From positions 1 to 33,012 of the forward strand of contig JAPLFV010000172.1 of NCBI GenBank assembly GCA_026390495.1: DNA of 33,012 nucleotides, written 5' to 3'. Every line of letters begins with the position of its first letter. Position 1 is the stretch's first letter. The notes beneath the pieces were generated by a model that was not told the origin of the DNA, ran no database searches, and saw nothing but the letters and a program-made list of their open reading frames with translations. The stretch is from Pseudomonadota bacterium (GTDB taxonomy: Bacteria; Bdellovibrionota_B; Oligoflexia; Oligoflexales; RGVZ01). Made by a program: the position numbers and the translations under genes. Shown in pieces: positions 1 through 8,045 of this stretch.

Positions 1-250
1 TGTTTGTTTCGCTGAATCAAAACCTAGTCTACCATGAAATCTGGCGATTCAAACTAATCCTACAAAAATAGCCCCAACGGTATATTTTTGTTATTTTGCA
101 ATTAAGTTGTGCCCCAGAAATCCACATATCGTCAACAATTTCAATACATGATAACTGGCAAAAATTTTGCACATATGGAAAACTCAGGTCAAGCTTGCCA
201 ATCAATGGCCTTCTGACCAACACATTTGCAAGATTGAGAAAGGAACACTG

Positions 251-739
251 ATGAAACTGAATTTCTTTAAGTTTAAGGCCTTTGAAGCACTGGTATTAGC
301 ATTTCTGCTCACTGGATCCTTTTCAATACATTCACTGGCGTTGGCAAATTCAAATGAAAGTCGGTGTGATGCCTCTGTTTCACCGACAAAGTGCTCTCTA
401 TACGACAATGGTGGCATCGCCAAGGGAAGTTCGGGAACCAGATATTGCGGAAAGGGGAAATGTGATACTGGAACAAGCGGTAGAGTTTGGTGTTCCTCCT
501 CAGTTGGCGGTGGAATCTCCCGCGGAGCCTCTGGATCCCTTTACTGCGGCATTGGATCTTGCGTAACATCCAAATCTGGAAGAGTTTGGTGCTCCGCTGA
601 GTTGCACGGTGCAGCCACTCAAACGACCGATGGAAGTGTTACCTGCAGTAAAAATGGAAGACTTTCTTTGAACAACTGTGTGGAAGGACAATCTGATCTT
701 TGTGTCGAGGGAGAGAAAGACTTCTGTATGTCAAACTAA
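251..739 (+). CDS. Cys-rich secreted protein with tandem repeats
   Basis: No family recognised. The 162-residue product has a long signal peptide (hydrophobic core about residues 11-30, cleavage near ALA-NS). The mature part holds 12 cysteines. Two tandem units, about residues 54-85 and 86-118, share the pattern GG(I/S)-x-(K/R)G-x-SG, then YCGxGxC, then GRVWC; a third, degenerate unit (about 120-136) keeps DGSVTCSKNG. The tail has three cysteines spaced by VEG-type turns. An even cysteine number in an exported protein suggests disulfide-stabilised repeats in the periplasm or outside the cell. The ATG at 251 is chosen over one at 167 because it follows a GAAAGGA ribosome binding site and starts the signal peptide. 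The gene stands alone and faces the convergent aacS. Function unknown. Confidence 0.8.
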   Translation: MKLNFFKFKAFEALVLAFLLTGSFSIHSLALANSNESRCDASVSPTKCSLYDNGGIAKGSSGTRYCGKGKCDTGTSGRVWCSSSVGGGISRGASGSLYCGIGSCVTSKSGRVWCSAELHGAATQTTDGSVTCSKNGRLSLNNCVEGQSDLCVEGEKDFCMSN

Positions 740-810
740 TCCGACATAGGGAACCTCTTTAGTTTAAATGCTAACTCTGTGAAAATTATCTCAAAGGACT
801 TCCTTCAACG

Positions 811-829
811 AGAAGGGACCACCCTTTTT
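811..829 (+). terminator. Weak intrinsic terminator after the Cys-rich gene
   Basis: AAGGG pairs with CCCTT across an ACCA loop; a G-U and an A-U pair can extend the stem to 7 bp, and a short T run follows. It lies between convergent genes and would stop transcription from the left. Confidence 0.45.
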
Positions 830-864
830 CAGTAGAATCTAGGTAGACATCAAAACATCTACAT

Positions 865-2841
865 TCAATTGTAGGCGCTCTTCCAATTGCGATACTGTTG
901 GATACATTCAGGATTTTGCAGCGATGTTAAATTTGGAATCTCCACTTGATGAATGGCCTGACTGACCGCTTTTTCAACTTTTTTTCCGCTTCGCGTGTAA
1001 GGGATATCATTCACCTGAACAATCTCACTTGGAATGTGTCTTGGAGTTAACTGCGCGCGAATCGTCAATTTTATTTTTTGGCGAAGGGTATCGTCCAACA
1101 TTATCCCTGTTTTCAATTTTACAAACAAAACGATGCGTTCATCATCAAGGTCGTGCTTTCCTACAGCTATTGAGTCAACAATTTCAGGAATGGTTTCGAC
1201 CGCACGATAAATCTCTGAAGTCCCAATCCTAACACCACCTGGGTTAAGCGTCGCATCACTTCGACCGTACACGATAACACCATGTCGGGGCGTCAATTCT
1301 ATAAAATCCCCGTGATGCCAAACCTCGCCAGAGTGCAACTTAAAATGTTCAAAATAAGCGGATTTATATTTTATATCGTCCGAGTCTTTCCAAAAACCAA
1401 CAGGCATAGAAACAAATGGCTTCGTACAAACAAGTTCACCTTTACCGCTCGGTACTCGCATCCCGTTTTCATCCCAGGCTTCAACAGCCATCCCAAGACC
1501 CAAGCATTGAATCTCTCCTGAGTAGACAGGCAAATTGGGATTCCCGAGCATAAAACAAGAAACGATATCAGTACCACCACTGATTGAAGCTAAATGTACA
1601 TTTGGCAAGAAACGATAGATCCAATCATAGTGCATAGGAAGTAGCGGCGATCCGGTACTAAGTACAGTCCTCAATTGTGACATCGCCCCAAAGACTTCCC
1701 TCCAATTGTGATCAGACAAATTTGGAGTCGACATGCAAGAACTCAAAAATTTTGGGCTCGTTCCAAAATGAGTCACTCGCTCATTTGAAACGATATTCCA
1801 AAGCATTTTTATATTTGGATAACTTGGCGATCCATCAAACAGTACGACAGATGCTTTGACCGAAAGAGCTGAAACCATCCAGTTCCACATCATCCAACCG
1901 CAAGTTGTAAAAAAGAATAACTTGTCCCCTGGACGAATATCCGAATGTAACATCAATTCTTTCTTGTGCTGTAGGAGCGTACCACCAACACTATGGACTA
2001 TGCATTTTGGTAGACCAGTTGTTCCTGACGAAAATAAAATATACTGAGCATCGCCAAATTTTCGCTCTACAAACTCCTGTTGATCGCGCCCGATTGATAA
2101 ATGTTCAAATCCGCCACAGACCTGCCAAAATTGATCATGACTGCGATCATATTGGTCGCATACAATCACTTCTGGCATTCGATCAAATCGATTTATTGCT
2201 CGGCGTGCCGCTTCCATCGATTGAATATTCTTGCCATTGTATCGGTATTGCCTTGTTACAAAAATAACCTTGGGTTGAATCTGACTAAGGCGATCAAAAA
2301 TTCCAGATTCCCCAAAGTCTGGTGAACAAGAAGACCAAATAGCCCCGAGGGAAGCTGTGGCAAGCATCGCTATGACAGCCTCTGGCCCATTTGAAAGGAC
2401 GCCGGCAACCGTGGAACCAGGTTCAACATTTTTTGTTTTCAAAAAATCAGCGCAACGACTCACTGCATTTCTCAGCTGTGTGGCCGTCAATTCAATCGAC
2501 TCCATATCTTCATAAAAACATTTGAGTACCGGCAGGTCAGAATGTTCTGGCAACAAATTCTCAGCAAAGTTCAAAGTTCCACCTTCAAACCAAGAAACAC
2601 CTCGCATTCGATGCATAGGGGTAGAACCGGGCAAAGCTCGGTCAGGTAGAGATTTCCACTTTATTTCTACAAACTCTGCTAGAAGTGACCAAAATTCTGG
2701 CGCACTTTTAACCGACCATTCGTGGAATTCTATGTAGCTAGAAAAATGTACCAGCACCTTCGATTCGATAAATTTTTGAAACGCTGTCATTAAAGAGCTA
2801 TCCCGAAGCTCTTTGCTAGGGGACCACATAAGATTGACCAT
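865..2841 (-). CDS. aacS: Acetoacetyl-CoA synthetase
   Basis: ATP-dependent ligase that activates acetoacetate to acetoacetyl-CoA in the cytosol, feeding ketone bodies or polyhydroxybutyrate breakdown products into central metabolism. The 658-residue length fits the family. Visible features are the N-terminal acyl-CoA synthetase cap (FHEWS region), the AMP-binding P-loop FSSGTTGLPK at about 270-279, the TTCGWMMWNWM segment typical of this subgroup, SGGTDIV, the hinge YGRSDATLNPGGVRIGTSE, and the A10 lysine in SGKK near residue 620. The start at 2841 is preferred because AAGGA lies 10-11 nt upstream and it leaves a 40-nt gap after the ImmA-like gene; an ATG at 2943 would overlap that gene and adds residues absent from the family. 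Probably co-transcribed with the upstream gene. Confidence 0.93.
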   Translation of the reverse strand: MVNLMWSPSKELRDSSLMTAFQKFIESKVLVHFSSYIEFHEWSVKSAPEFWSLLAEFVEIKWKSLPDRALPGSTPMHRMRGVSWFEGGTLNFAENLLPEHSDLPVLKCFYEDMESIELTATQLRNAVSRCADFLKTKNVEPGSTVAGVLSNGPEAVIAMLATASLGAIWSSCSPDFGESGIFDRLSQIQPKVIFVTRQYRYNGKNIQSMEAARRAINRFDRMPEVIVCDQYDRSHDQFWQVCGGFEHLSIGRDQQEFVERKFGDAQYILFSSGTTGLPKCIVHSVGGTLLQHKKELMLHSDIRPGDKLFFFTTCGWMMWNWMVSALSVKASVVLFDGSPSYPNIKMLWNIVSNERVTHFGTSPKFLSSCMSTPNLSDHNWREVFGAMSQLRTVLSTGSPLLPMHYDWIYRFLPNVHLASISGGTDIVSCFMLGNPNLPVYSGEIQCLGLGMAVEAWDENGMRVPSGKGELVCTKPFVSMPVGFWKDSDDIKYKSAYFEHFKLHSGEVWHHGDFIELTPRHGVIVYGRSDATLNPGGVRIGTSEIYRAVETIPEIVDSIAVGKHDLDDERIVLFVKLKTGIMLDDTLRQKIKLTIRAQLTPRHIPSEIVQVNDIPYTRSGKKVEKAVSQAIHQVEIPNLTSLQNPECIQQYRNWKSAYN

Positions 2842-2881
2842 GCCCAAACATTCCTTGACTAAAATTTTCCGCGACGAATTC

Positions 2882-3769
2882 TTATCGCCCAGTTTTATCG
2901 AGCATCCTGGCAATCTCGCGCAATCGCTCCATTCCTTTACCACTCACCTGCGGCGCGTCGTCACCAGCTGCAGTCTTAGCGGATACTTTACTCTCATATG
3001 ACATCTTTGCAACCGCCTTAGGCGTTGGTGCTGCCTTATGATGACCCTCTCGCACCATATGAGCAGTATCGTCCTTTATTTTGGATTTCTGTAGGATTCT
3101 ACTCTCAGCACTAGGTCTCGGTGACTCAAGCTTACTCAAAGCACCAGGTTTTTCAATCGGTGGCACATGACTTCTTACAACAGCACGAACGACATCAAAC
3201 TCATCTCGTCTAGCTTCGATCAGGCTGCGGCTTACACCAAAAATATTTGCAATTTTTTGAACATCTGTTTCTAGTTTCTCCATTGCTCTCTTGAACATTC
3301 CGCGAGGCATGATTAAAGCAGCAGCAAAACGATCCGCTTCTAACTCAGCAGCACGTAGTGATTGATCAGGATCGTCTGCCTCAATTGAATGTGTATAGCG
3401 ACCAAGTGGGGAGATTGCTTCTCGAAATCCGCTCGCAGACCACTCTGCTCGCGCGATTCGCGGCTGAATGTGCAATAAGAAATGTCCAAGCAAATGAGCC
3501 AGCAAAAAGGATTCTTCTTCGTCTGTAAGATCTTCTTGAATCGCAATCGAGCAATGTATGGAACCTCTTTCGTCACGGACTGCAATCATTCCTTTTTCAG
3601 CCAGCCTCATCCTGTTAACAGGAATGCCAAATCGTCGAACAAGCGCTGACATGTCCACCCTTGGTTTGGCAGCATTGGACCCGCAAAAATATTGTCGAAT
3701 TAATATCGCAAGCTGCTCAAAGTCTCTTTTATCTGCAGCTACCGCTATTTCAGGAAAAATGGCAATCAT
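2882..3769 (-). CDS. ImmA/IrrE-like protein with altered zinc motif (HLLGH)
   Basis: Resembles ImmA/IrrE (COG2856) metallopeptidases, which cleave transcriptional repressors in stress and mobile-element control. The core spans about residues 10-200: a helical N-terminus, a strand region (GMIAVRDERG), the active-site helix FLLAHLLGHFLLH at 88-100, and the downstream helix AAELEADRFAAALIMP, which supplies the third zinc ligand. The active site reads H92-L-L-G-H96, so the catalytic Glu of HExxH is Leu; both His and the Glu helix remain. A possible helix-turn-helix-like segment (VQKIANIFGVSRSLIEARR) follows, then a Lys/Ala/Pro-rich linker and a short terminal helix. No adjacent XRE-type regulator is present. 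The ATG has a GGGGGTG site close upstream. It may be a non-catalytic binding protein. Family call fairly sure, function not. Confidence 0.75.
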   Translation of the reverse strand: MIAIFPEIAVAADKRDFEQLAILIRQYFCGSNAAKPRVDMSALVRRFGIPVNRMRLAEKGMIAVRDERGSIHCSIAIQEDLTDEEESFLLAHLLGHFLLHIQPRIARAEWSASGFREAISPLGRYTHSIEADDPDQSLRAAELEADRFAAALIMPRGMFKRAMEKLETDVQKIANIFGVSRSLIEARRDEFDVVRAVVRSHVPPIEKPGALSKLESPRPSAESRILQKSKIKDDTAHMVREGHHKAAPTPKAVAKMSYESKVSAKTAAGDDAPQVSGKGMERLREIARMLDKTGR

Positions 3770-3958
3770 AAAGCACCCCCTGTTACCTCTATTCTATCAT
3801 GAAACCCATTTCGTTAATAACCGACGCAATACTATGAAATCATTGATACATTCAGGATTGCTAACATTTGCCGTTTGTTTTCCGAAATCCTCCTTAAGCG
3901 CACTAAGTAAGGTATTTGCTTTATTGTCGATTAACCAGGGCGCTAAAAGTGAGGATTT

Positions 3959-4291
3959 ATGGGACAGTATCAAGTGAAACTAAAAGAGAAACGTCTATCC
4001 GCCAGAAAGAAACTTACGGGACTCATGCCCGGAAAATTTCAAATCGAAGGCAAAGATGTTTCTGCAAGACCTGTCGATATCTCTAACCACGGTCTTGGGA
4101 TACTGGTGGCGAAGGAGTTCAAAACAGGGTCATTGGCGACACTGCAAATGAAAGATAAAAAAATTGAGTTAAAAATTATGTGGAGCCAGCAGGATTTCGG
4201 CAAAAACGATATGTGGCGCTATGGATTGGGCACTCTTGATGGTCAAGACGATTTGGAAAAAATCTTTGAAAGTAGCGGCTGCCTTAAATAG
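3959..4291 (+). CDS. Single-domain PilZ protein
   Basis: 110-residue protein made of one PilZ domain, the cyclic-di-GMP receptor fold. Both binding signatures are present: R12-LSA-R16 (RxxxR) and D40-I-S42-N-H-G45 (D/NxSxxG). The later strands (LATLQMKDKKIELKIMW and WRYGLGTL) match the PilZ barrel. There is no signal peptide, so it should be a cytosolic adaptor that binds c-di-GMP and then a partner, often in motility or surface-adhesion control; the partner is not evident here. The ATG is preceded by GTGAGGA at good spacing. The gene is monocistronic. Confidence 0.85.
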   Translation: MGQYQVKLKEKRLSARKKLTGLMPGKFQIEGKDVSARPVDISNHGLGILVAKEFKTGSLATLQMKDKKIELKIMWSQQDFGKNDMWRYGLGTLDGQDDLEKIFESSGCLK

Positions 4292-4344
4292 AAGTGAACA
4301 CAAAATAAGCTGCATTTTTAATTTTGCTAATCAAACAGGCATTT

Positions 4345-4350
4345 TATAAT
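4345..4350 (+). promoter_or_regulatory. Candidate -10 box (TATAAT) for the lipoprotein gene
   Basis: Perfect TATAAT with no good -35 at standard spacing. Transcription from it would start at about 4356-4358, immediately before the hairpin that begins at 4360. This placement is the main argument that it is real. Confidence 0.45.
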
Positions 4351-4359
4351 TGTAGGATT

Positions 4360-4426
4360 GAGTCCTCTAAGATAGAAATAATGGTCCATCACGTCAAATG
4401 ACCTTATTCACTATTTTAGAGGACTC
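4360..4426 (+). promoter_or_regulatory. 5' UTR hairpin enclosing the ribosome binding site
   Basis: The arms 4360-4375 and 4411-4426 pair over 16 consecutive positions with a single G-U (4371/4415); the outer 11 bp, GAGTCCTCTAA with TTAGAGGACTC, are perfect. A further GGTC/GACC pairing (4383-4386 with 4400-4403) extends it towards the loop. The Shine-Dalgarno GAGGA (4419-4423) is buried in the stem and the start codon begins at 4428. The structure should repress initiation unless melted or remodelled by temperature, a ligand, protein or RNA. That role is inferred; the pairing is seen directly. Confidence 0.7.
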
Positions 4427-4427
4427 T

Positions 4428-5672
4428 ATGTTTTTATATAACTTAAAGTTTTGGTCTGGTTTCTTTAAATTTGCTATTGTCCTTTCAATGCTCGTCAACA
4501 CGAGCTCTTGTCGTTTTAAGACTGACCGTGACAATGGTCAAAATAATCCCGATCCGACTCCAACACCCTCACCGAATCCTCCCCCTCCAGGTGAACGACT
4601 GTTTTTAGGCGAAGATGAAAGTAATTTCAGTAAATCTAAATATTGCCCCTCAACAAGACCGCCTGAAGCAGACAACCCAACACCTCCACATTTCTTTGAT
4701 ATAAGTTTGCTCAATGAAAAGCTAGCAAGTGAGACAGGCCTCAATGGGTGGATCCATGGCGCGGTGCATCCTTACAGACAATATCTTTTTACCTATCGCA
4801 AAGAGGACCCTGAAGATTTTATGGCATTTTTCAAAGCTGAACAAATGTCCATGATTGGTGCCACTAAGGAGATCTGGGATACTTTTAAATCACTAAATCG
4901 GCACGACAAAGTAAGACTAAAAGGAAAAGTTTTTGAGAATGGCAGCTCTATACGGCATTTGCTGATTTCGTCTATCGAAGTTACTAAAAAATATGCAAAT
5001 CCCCCCGAGAATTCCTACTCATTTGATCCGAGTGTTTTTAAAGGTAAAGAGTCCGCAACAATTTTTGGTCAAGTCCACGCACTTGTTGACTCTCCGGACC
5101 ATGGACTTGCAGTTGTTGTAGAACGCAATCAATACATTTTCCCCATTGCAGTGGACAAGGCCCATGAAGACGTCGCGAAAACGCTGTTTAAAGGGGATAT
5201 CGTCAATATTGATTTCTTGATAAAAGCGGCTGAAGGAAGACAACCACATTTTGTCACAGATTCTAAGGTTGAAAAAGCGATTACGATCGTGGATCCCTTA
5301 GTCAACTGTCATGGAGTCCAACGGAGCGTCGAAGGACACCTAGTCAAATTTTTGAAGAGCCCAGCAATATCGACTGATGTCTATGCAGTCCGCGTTGTAG
5401 ACGGCAATGGAATTGCGCGCAATATGACGTTCTTTCCAGGAGTGGATCCAAATTCAGAAGCATTCGGCACCATCTTCATGGCAGTTTCTGCTAAAGCTAA
5501 ACAAGCGTGGGATTCCGCTTCAGAAAAGGAAGGCGTTGTACGCAACTATTTCGAGAAAAAGACCATAAAGGTCATTGCCAAAGGTAAAATTAATGTTGTC
5601 TCAACAGAGCAGGCCAATGCACAAGTTTATCTAAACTCCGCTGATGATGTTGAGTTTAAAGTTGAACCGTAG
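4428..5672 (+). CDS. Lipoprotein with Pro-rich linker and three OB-like repeats
   Basis: No family recognised. The 414-residue product starts with a signal peptide (FAIVLSMLVNTSS-C) ending at a probable lipidation Cys about residue 28; the Thr at -3 makes the lipobox imperfect. A Pro/Thr/Ser linker follows, like those that tether lipoproteins to a membrane. The rest appears to hold three loosely similar segments, each opening with a Gly-containing strand (GWIHGAVH, FGQVHALV, VEGHLVKF), with a Lys/Asp-containing motif (HDKVRLKG, KGDIVNID, KTIKVIAKG) near its end. This pattern resembles small OB-fold barrels, but that is inference. The ATG at 4428 is chosen because GAGGA lies 4 nt upstream and the signal peptide follows. 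Regulation by the 5' hairpin is likely. Confidence 0.8.
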   Translation: MFLYNLKFWSGFFKFAIVLSMLVNTSSCRFKTDRDNGQNNPDPTPTPSPNPPPPGERLFLGEDESNFSKSKYCPSTRPPEADNPTPPHFFDISLLNEKLASETGLNGWIHGAVHPYRQYLFTYRKEDPEDFMAFFKAEQMSMIGATKEIWDTFKSLNRHDKVRLKGKVFENGSSIRHLLISSIEVTKKYANPPENSYSFDPSVFKGKESATIFGQVHALVDSPDHGLAVVVERNQYIFPIAVDKAHEDVAKTLFKGDIVNIDFLIKAAEGRQPHFVTDSKVEKAITIVDPLVNCHGVQRSVEGHLVKFLKSPAISTDVYAVRVVDGNGIARNMTFFPGVDPNSEAFGTIFMAVSAKAKQAWDSASEKEGVVRNYFEKKTIKVIAKGKINVVSTEQANAQVYLNSADDVEFKVEP

Positions 5673-5688
5673 ATATGAATAAATCGAA

Positions 5689-5724
5689 TCGTTATTGTTG
5701 GCTCACGAATCCCAACAATAACGA
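5689..5724. terminator. Perfect 13-bp hairpin between convergent genes
   Basis: Arms 5689-5701 (TCGTTATTGTTGG) and 5712-5724 are exact inverse complements around a 10-nt loop. The position between converging stop codons fits a bidirectional terminator. No strong T run follows on either strand, so it may work as an RNA 3' end stabiliser or depend on other factors. Confidence 0.55.
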
Positions 5725-5732
5725 CTAAAGAT

Positions 5733-6248
5733 TCATTTGAGCTGATAAATTTTATCTCTTGCGCCCTGCAGTGATCTAAACAAGGTTACGACCTCTGCAG
5801 GCAAAATTGGTTCCGACCCTGTAAAATTCGACCAAATCCGTTTTTTGCCATCATATATTGAAGCCATCTTGCGAATGCCGGCACTTGCAGGAATCCCAAC
5901 GGATTCATAGTTGTACTTAAGAATATTTTCTGATTCATCAAAAAAGTACCAATGATGACTCGCCCAAGTCTCATGCCCAACCGTAAACAAGGCCGCTTCG
6001 AGTTTTCCATTGGACTTATTGACAAAAAATTGAATTCCGGGCGGTGCGTCCTCAGACACGCCCCTTTCCTCCACAGCGAGGATTTTATATTTGTCTTTTG
6101 ATGTTCCTTTTTGAATGCTTTCAACCTTAGCATTAACTGCCGAAATCTTGGGGCTAGTACCCGATGGTGAGGCTGCGCCATTCAATGTGAGTAAGGCCAA
6201 CAATGTGACTGTAGCCACAAACATAAATGATTGATTCCGTGCTTTCAC
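5733..6248 (-). CDS. Small exported protein of unknown function
   Basis: 171-residue protein not assigned to a family. It has a Sec signal peptide (hydrophobic core FMFVATVTLLALLTLNGAA, cleavage about residue 26). The mature part is mixed alpha/beta with no cysteine. An aromatic-rich stretch near the middle (ETWASHHWYFFDE) and the pattern of charged residues suggest a soluble periplasmic protein. The start is GTG at 6248, preceded by AAGGAG 7 nt away. A nested out-of-frame ATG TCG TGA mini-frame overlaps this GTG. It converges on the lipoprotein gene across the hairpin at 5689-5724. Confidence 0.75.
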   Translation of the reverse strand: MKARNQSFMFVATVTLLALLTLNGAASPSGTSPKISAVNAKVESIQKGTSKDKYKILAVEERGVSEDAPPGIQFFVNKSNGKLEAALFTVGHETWASHHWYFFDESENILKYNYESVGIPASAGIRKMASIYDGKKRIWSNFTGSEPILPAEVVTLFRSLQGARDKIYQLK

Positions 6249-6453
6249 GACATCGCTCCTTGATGATGGATTGCTCTATATTCGATGAGCCATTCAAGTT
6301 TACTGATCTTTGCAAGATACCATGGTAGCGTAGTTTACTCCTCAAAGGCAGTCAAATTGGCATCAAAAAAAATATCTCGGAGATGAAATCTACCGAATCC
6401 ATGGTAAAAGATTCATGAGATCAATGAAGATTTCAATTTTTGAAGGAGAGATT

Positions 6454-6843
6454 ATGAAATTTGCCGGAAAAATAGCCTTTGCAGTCCAAGCTATCCTATT
6501 TAGCACAATGTCATTTGCTGCCCCTGAAGATCGTGATGTTTACATTTTGAATGTAGATTGGATCCATGCCGCAGCGAGTCACTCCACAAACATTCAAGGT
6601 TCGGACGTAAAGCTTTATCGAAATTATATAAATTCGTCTGAATCTTTGGGTCACGTCCGCGTTCGCATTGTTGGCGCATTTGCTCAAGACTGTGTTGCTA
6701 TGGCCTCTCAAAGTGCTTCTGGAAACGCTCAGATACATTTGTTTACTGATCGAAATTCTGCACGATATGAAATTAGCGAACTACCAACCTATATCATCAA
6801 TGCAAGCGCTGTTCGCAGTTGCGGCTTAAAGAAGAACAGGTAA
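6454..6843 (+). CDS. Small exported protein of unknown function
   Basis: 129-residue protein, family not recognised. The signal peptide (KIAFAVQAILFSTMSFA) is cleaved near residue 22. The mature domain of about 105 residues has strands such as RDVYILNVDW and HVRVRIVGAF and two cysteines that could form a disulfide. The ATG at 6454 is chosen because GAAGGAGAG lies just upstream and the signal peptide begins there; ATGs at 6415 and 6424 add a non-hydrophobic leader. The gene is followed by a strong terminator, so it is a single-gene transcript. Confidence 0.75.
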   Translation: MKFAGKIAFAVQAILFSTMSFAAPEDRDVYILNVDWIHAAASHSTNIQGSDVKLYRNYINSSESLGHVRVRIVGAFAQDCVAMASQSASGNAQIHLFTDRNSARYEISELPTYIINASAVRSCGLKKNR

Positions 6844-6896
6844 GCAATCCAGTTAGTTTAAAAACTAAAGATCGCCAAGAAAGTTAGTTACAGACT

Positions 6897-6933
6897 GCGC
6901 CCAAGCTCCTTCAGCTCGGGCGCATTTTTTTTC
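6897..6933 (+). terminator. Intrinsic terminator
   Basis: GCGCCCAAGCT pairs with AGCTCGGGCGC (one mismatch) over a CCTTC loop and is followed by A and eight T residues. This is a classic rho-independent terminator for the gene ending at 6843. Confidence 0.9.
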
Positions 6934-7166
6934 TTTGCTTACGAGTACACCTTCACTTCAATATCCATTCTTTTGTCTCTTAAATTATTTCGATAACCCC
7001 CCAGAATTTTTTCTACTTTGCGGAATGCAGAAATCAGCATATAAAAATGCTTCTATCCGAGAACAAAATGCAATCAGCATAGATTTTATACTATTTGCTG
7101 ATATTGCTATTGGCATAGGGCTTCGAAAGTCAACCCAGAGGAAATTTTTTAAGAAATGTAAGGACG

Positions 7167-7955
7167 ATGACTACAAGTATCAAAGATCAAGATTCAAGAC
7201 AATCTCTGGAATTGGGATTGGGATTGGGATTGGCATTAGTCACAGGCGGTTCCAGAGGAATTGGACGATCCATTGCCCTGAGACTGGCCCGTGATGGTTG
7301 GACTGTTGCCATTGCATATGCCTCCAAAGTCGAAGAAGCCAATGCCGTAGCCACAGCAATCACTGACACAGGTGGTCGTGCATTCATTGTCAAGGCTGAC
7401 ATCAGTCAATCAAGCGAGGTCACTCAACTCTTTCAGACCATTGGAAGACGTCCTGAACCGCTAAAGGTTGTCGTAAACAACGCTGGCGTAAATTCCGAGC
7501 GGCCTATGAATATGGTGGAAACTTCCGATGAAGAGTTCGATCGGCTTTTTAATATCAATGCCAGAGGTGCATTTCTTGTCATGCGCGAAGCCGCAAGATC
7601 AATTGACCGCAATGGGCGGATTATCAATGTATCGACATCAGTAACTAAGCTTAACCTGCCTGGTTACTCTGCATACGCTGGCAGCAAAGCGGCCGTTGAA
7701 TCTTTTACTAAAATTCTATCAAAAGAACTTAGAGGTCGGAATATCACTGTCAATGCGATCTCCCCTGGACCCACTGACACTGACCTGTTCCGACAAGGAA
7801 AGACAGAAGCCGACCTCAATCGCTTTGCAATGATGTCGCCCTTAGAACGACTAGGCACTCCAAATGATATTGCTGGCATTGCCTCGTTTCTTGCTAGCAA
7901 TGACGGCAGTTGGGTCAATGGACAAGTCATCCCCGTAAACGGCGGACTGATTTAA
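7167..7955 (+). CDS. SDR-family NAD(P)-dependent oxidoreductase
   Basis: 262-residue classical short-chain dehydrogenase/reductase, cytosolic. The Rossmann cofactor loop TGGSRGIG is at 26-33, NNAG at 104-107, the structural Asn in NINARG near 131, the catalytic Ser in the INVSTS segment near 156, and YxxxK at Y170/K174. The C-terminus (GTPNDIAGIASFLAS, VNGQVIPVNGG) matches FabG-like members. An Arg after the glycine loop (SRGIG) is compatible with NADP(H), but the substrate cannot be told. The first strand is preceded by an unusual Leu-Gly run encoded by a hexanucleotide repeat. The start has AAGG close upstream. No operon partner is present. Confidence 0.9.
   Translation: MTTSIKDQDSRQSLELGLGLGLALVTGGSRGIGRSIALRLARDGWTVAIAYASKVEEANAVATAITDTGGRAFIVKADISQSSEVTQLFQTIGRRPEPLKVVVNNAGVNSERPMNMVETSDEEFDRLFNINARGAFLVMREAARSIDRNGRIINVSTSVTKLNLPGYSAYAGSKAAVESFTKILSKELRGRNITVNAISPGPTDTDLFRQGKTEADLNRFAMMSPLERLGTPNDIAGIASFLASNDGSWVNGQVIPVNGGLI
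7211..7237 (+). repeat. Hexanucleotide tandem repeat (ATTGGG)n in coding sequence
   Basis: Three exact ATTGGG units and a fourth with one change, in frame, encode the alternating Leu-Gly run just before the Rossmann loop of the SDR. A change in copy number would keep the frame and only lengthen or shorten the run. Confidence 0.75.
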
Positions 7956-8045
7956 GGTCAATTGATAAAGCAAAAAAATGAAAGGCGCTCAAACGAATTT
8001 ACCATTCTTAGGCTGGTGATGTCGGACTGAAACTCAGTCATGGTT

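Noticed and set aside
29-223. 64-codon minus-strand frame at the window start
   Set aside because: No ribosome binding site, unlikely composition, and it overlaps the leader of the Cys-rich gene.
2842-2943. N-terminal extension of acetoacetyl-CoA synthetase to 2943
   Set aside because: It would overlap the upstream gene and adds residues not seen in the family; a good ribosome binding site supports 2841.
3834-3977. 47-codon frame overlapping the PilZ start
   Set aside because: No Shine-Dalgarno; its second half overlaps the ribosome binding site and start of the PilZ gene. A leader peptide cannot be excluded, but nothing supports it.
6935-7294. 119-codon frame ahead of the SDR gene
   Set aside because: It overlaps the SDR coding region in another frame and reads its hexamer repeat as Gly-Ile; no domain or start site.
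8025-8039. Hairpin GACTGA-AAC-TCAGTC as a terminator
   Set aside because: A 6-bp stem with a 3-nt loop and no T run on either strand; too weak to call.
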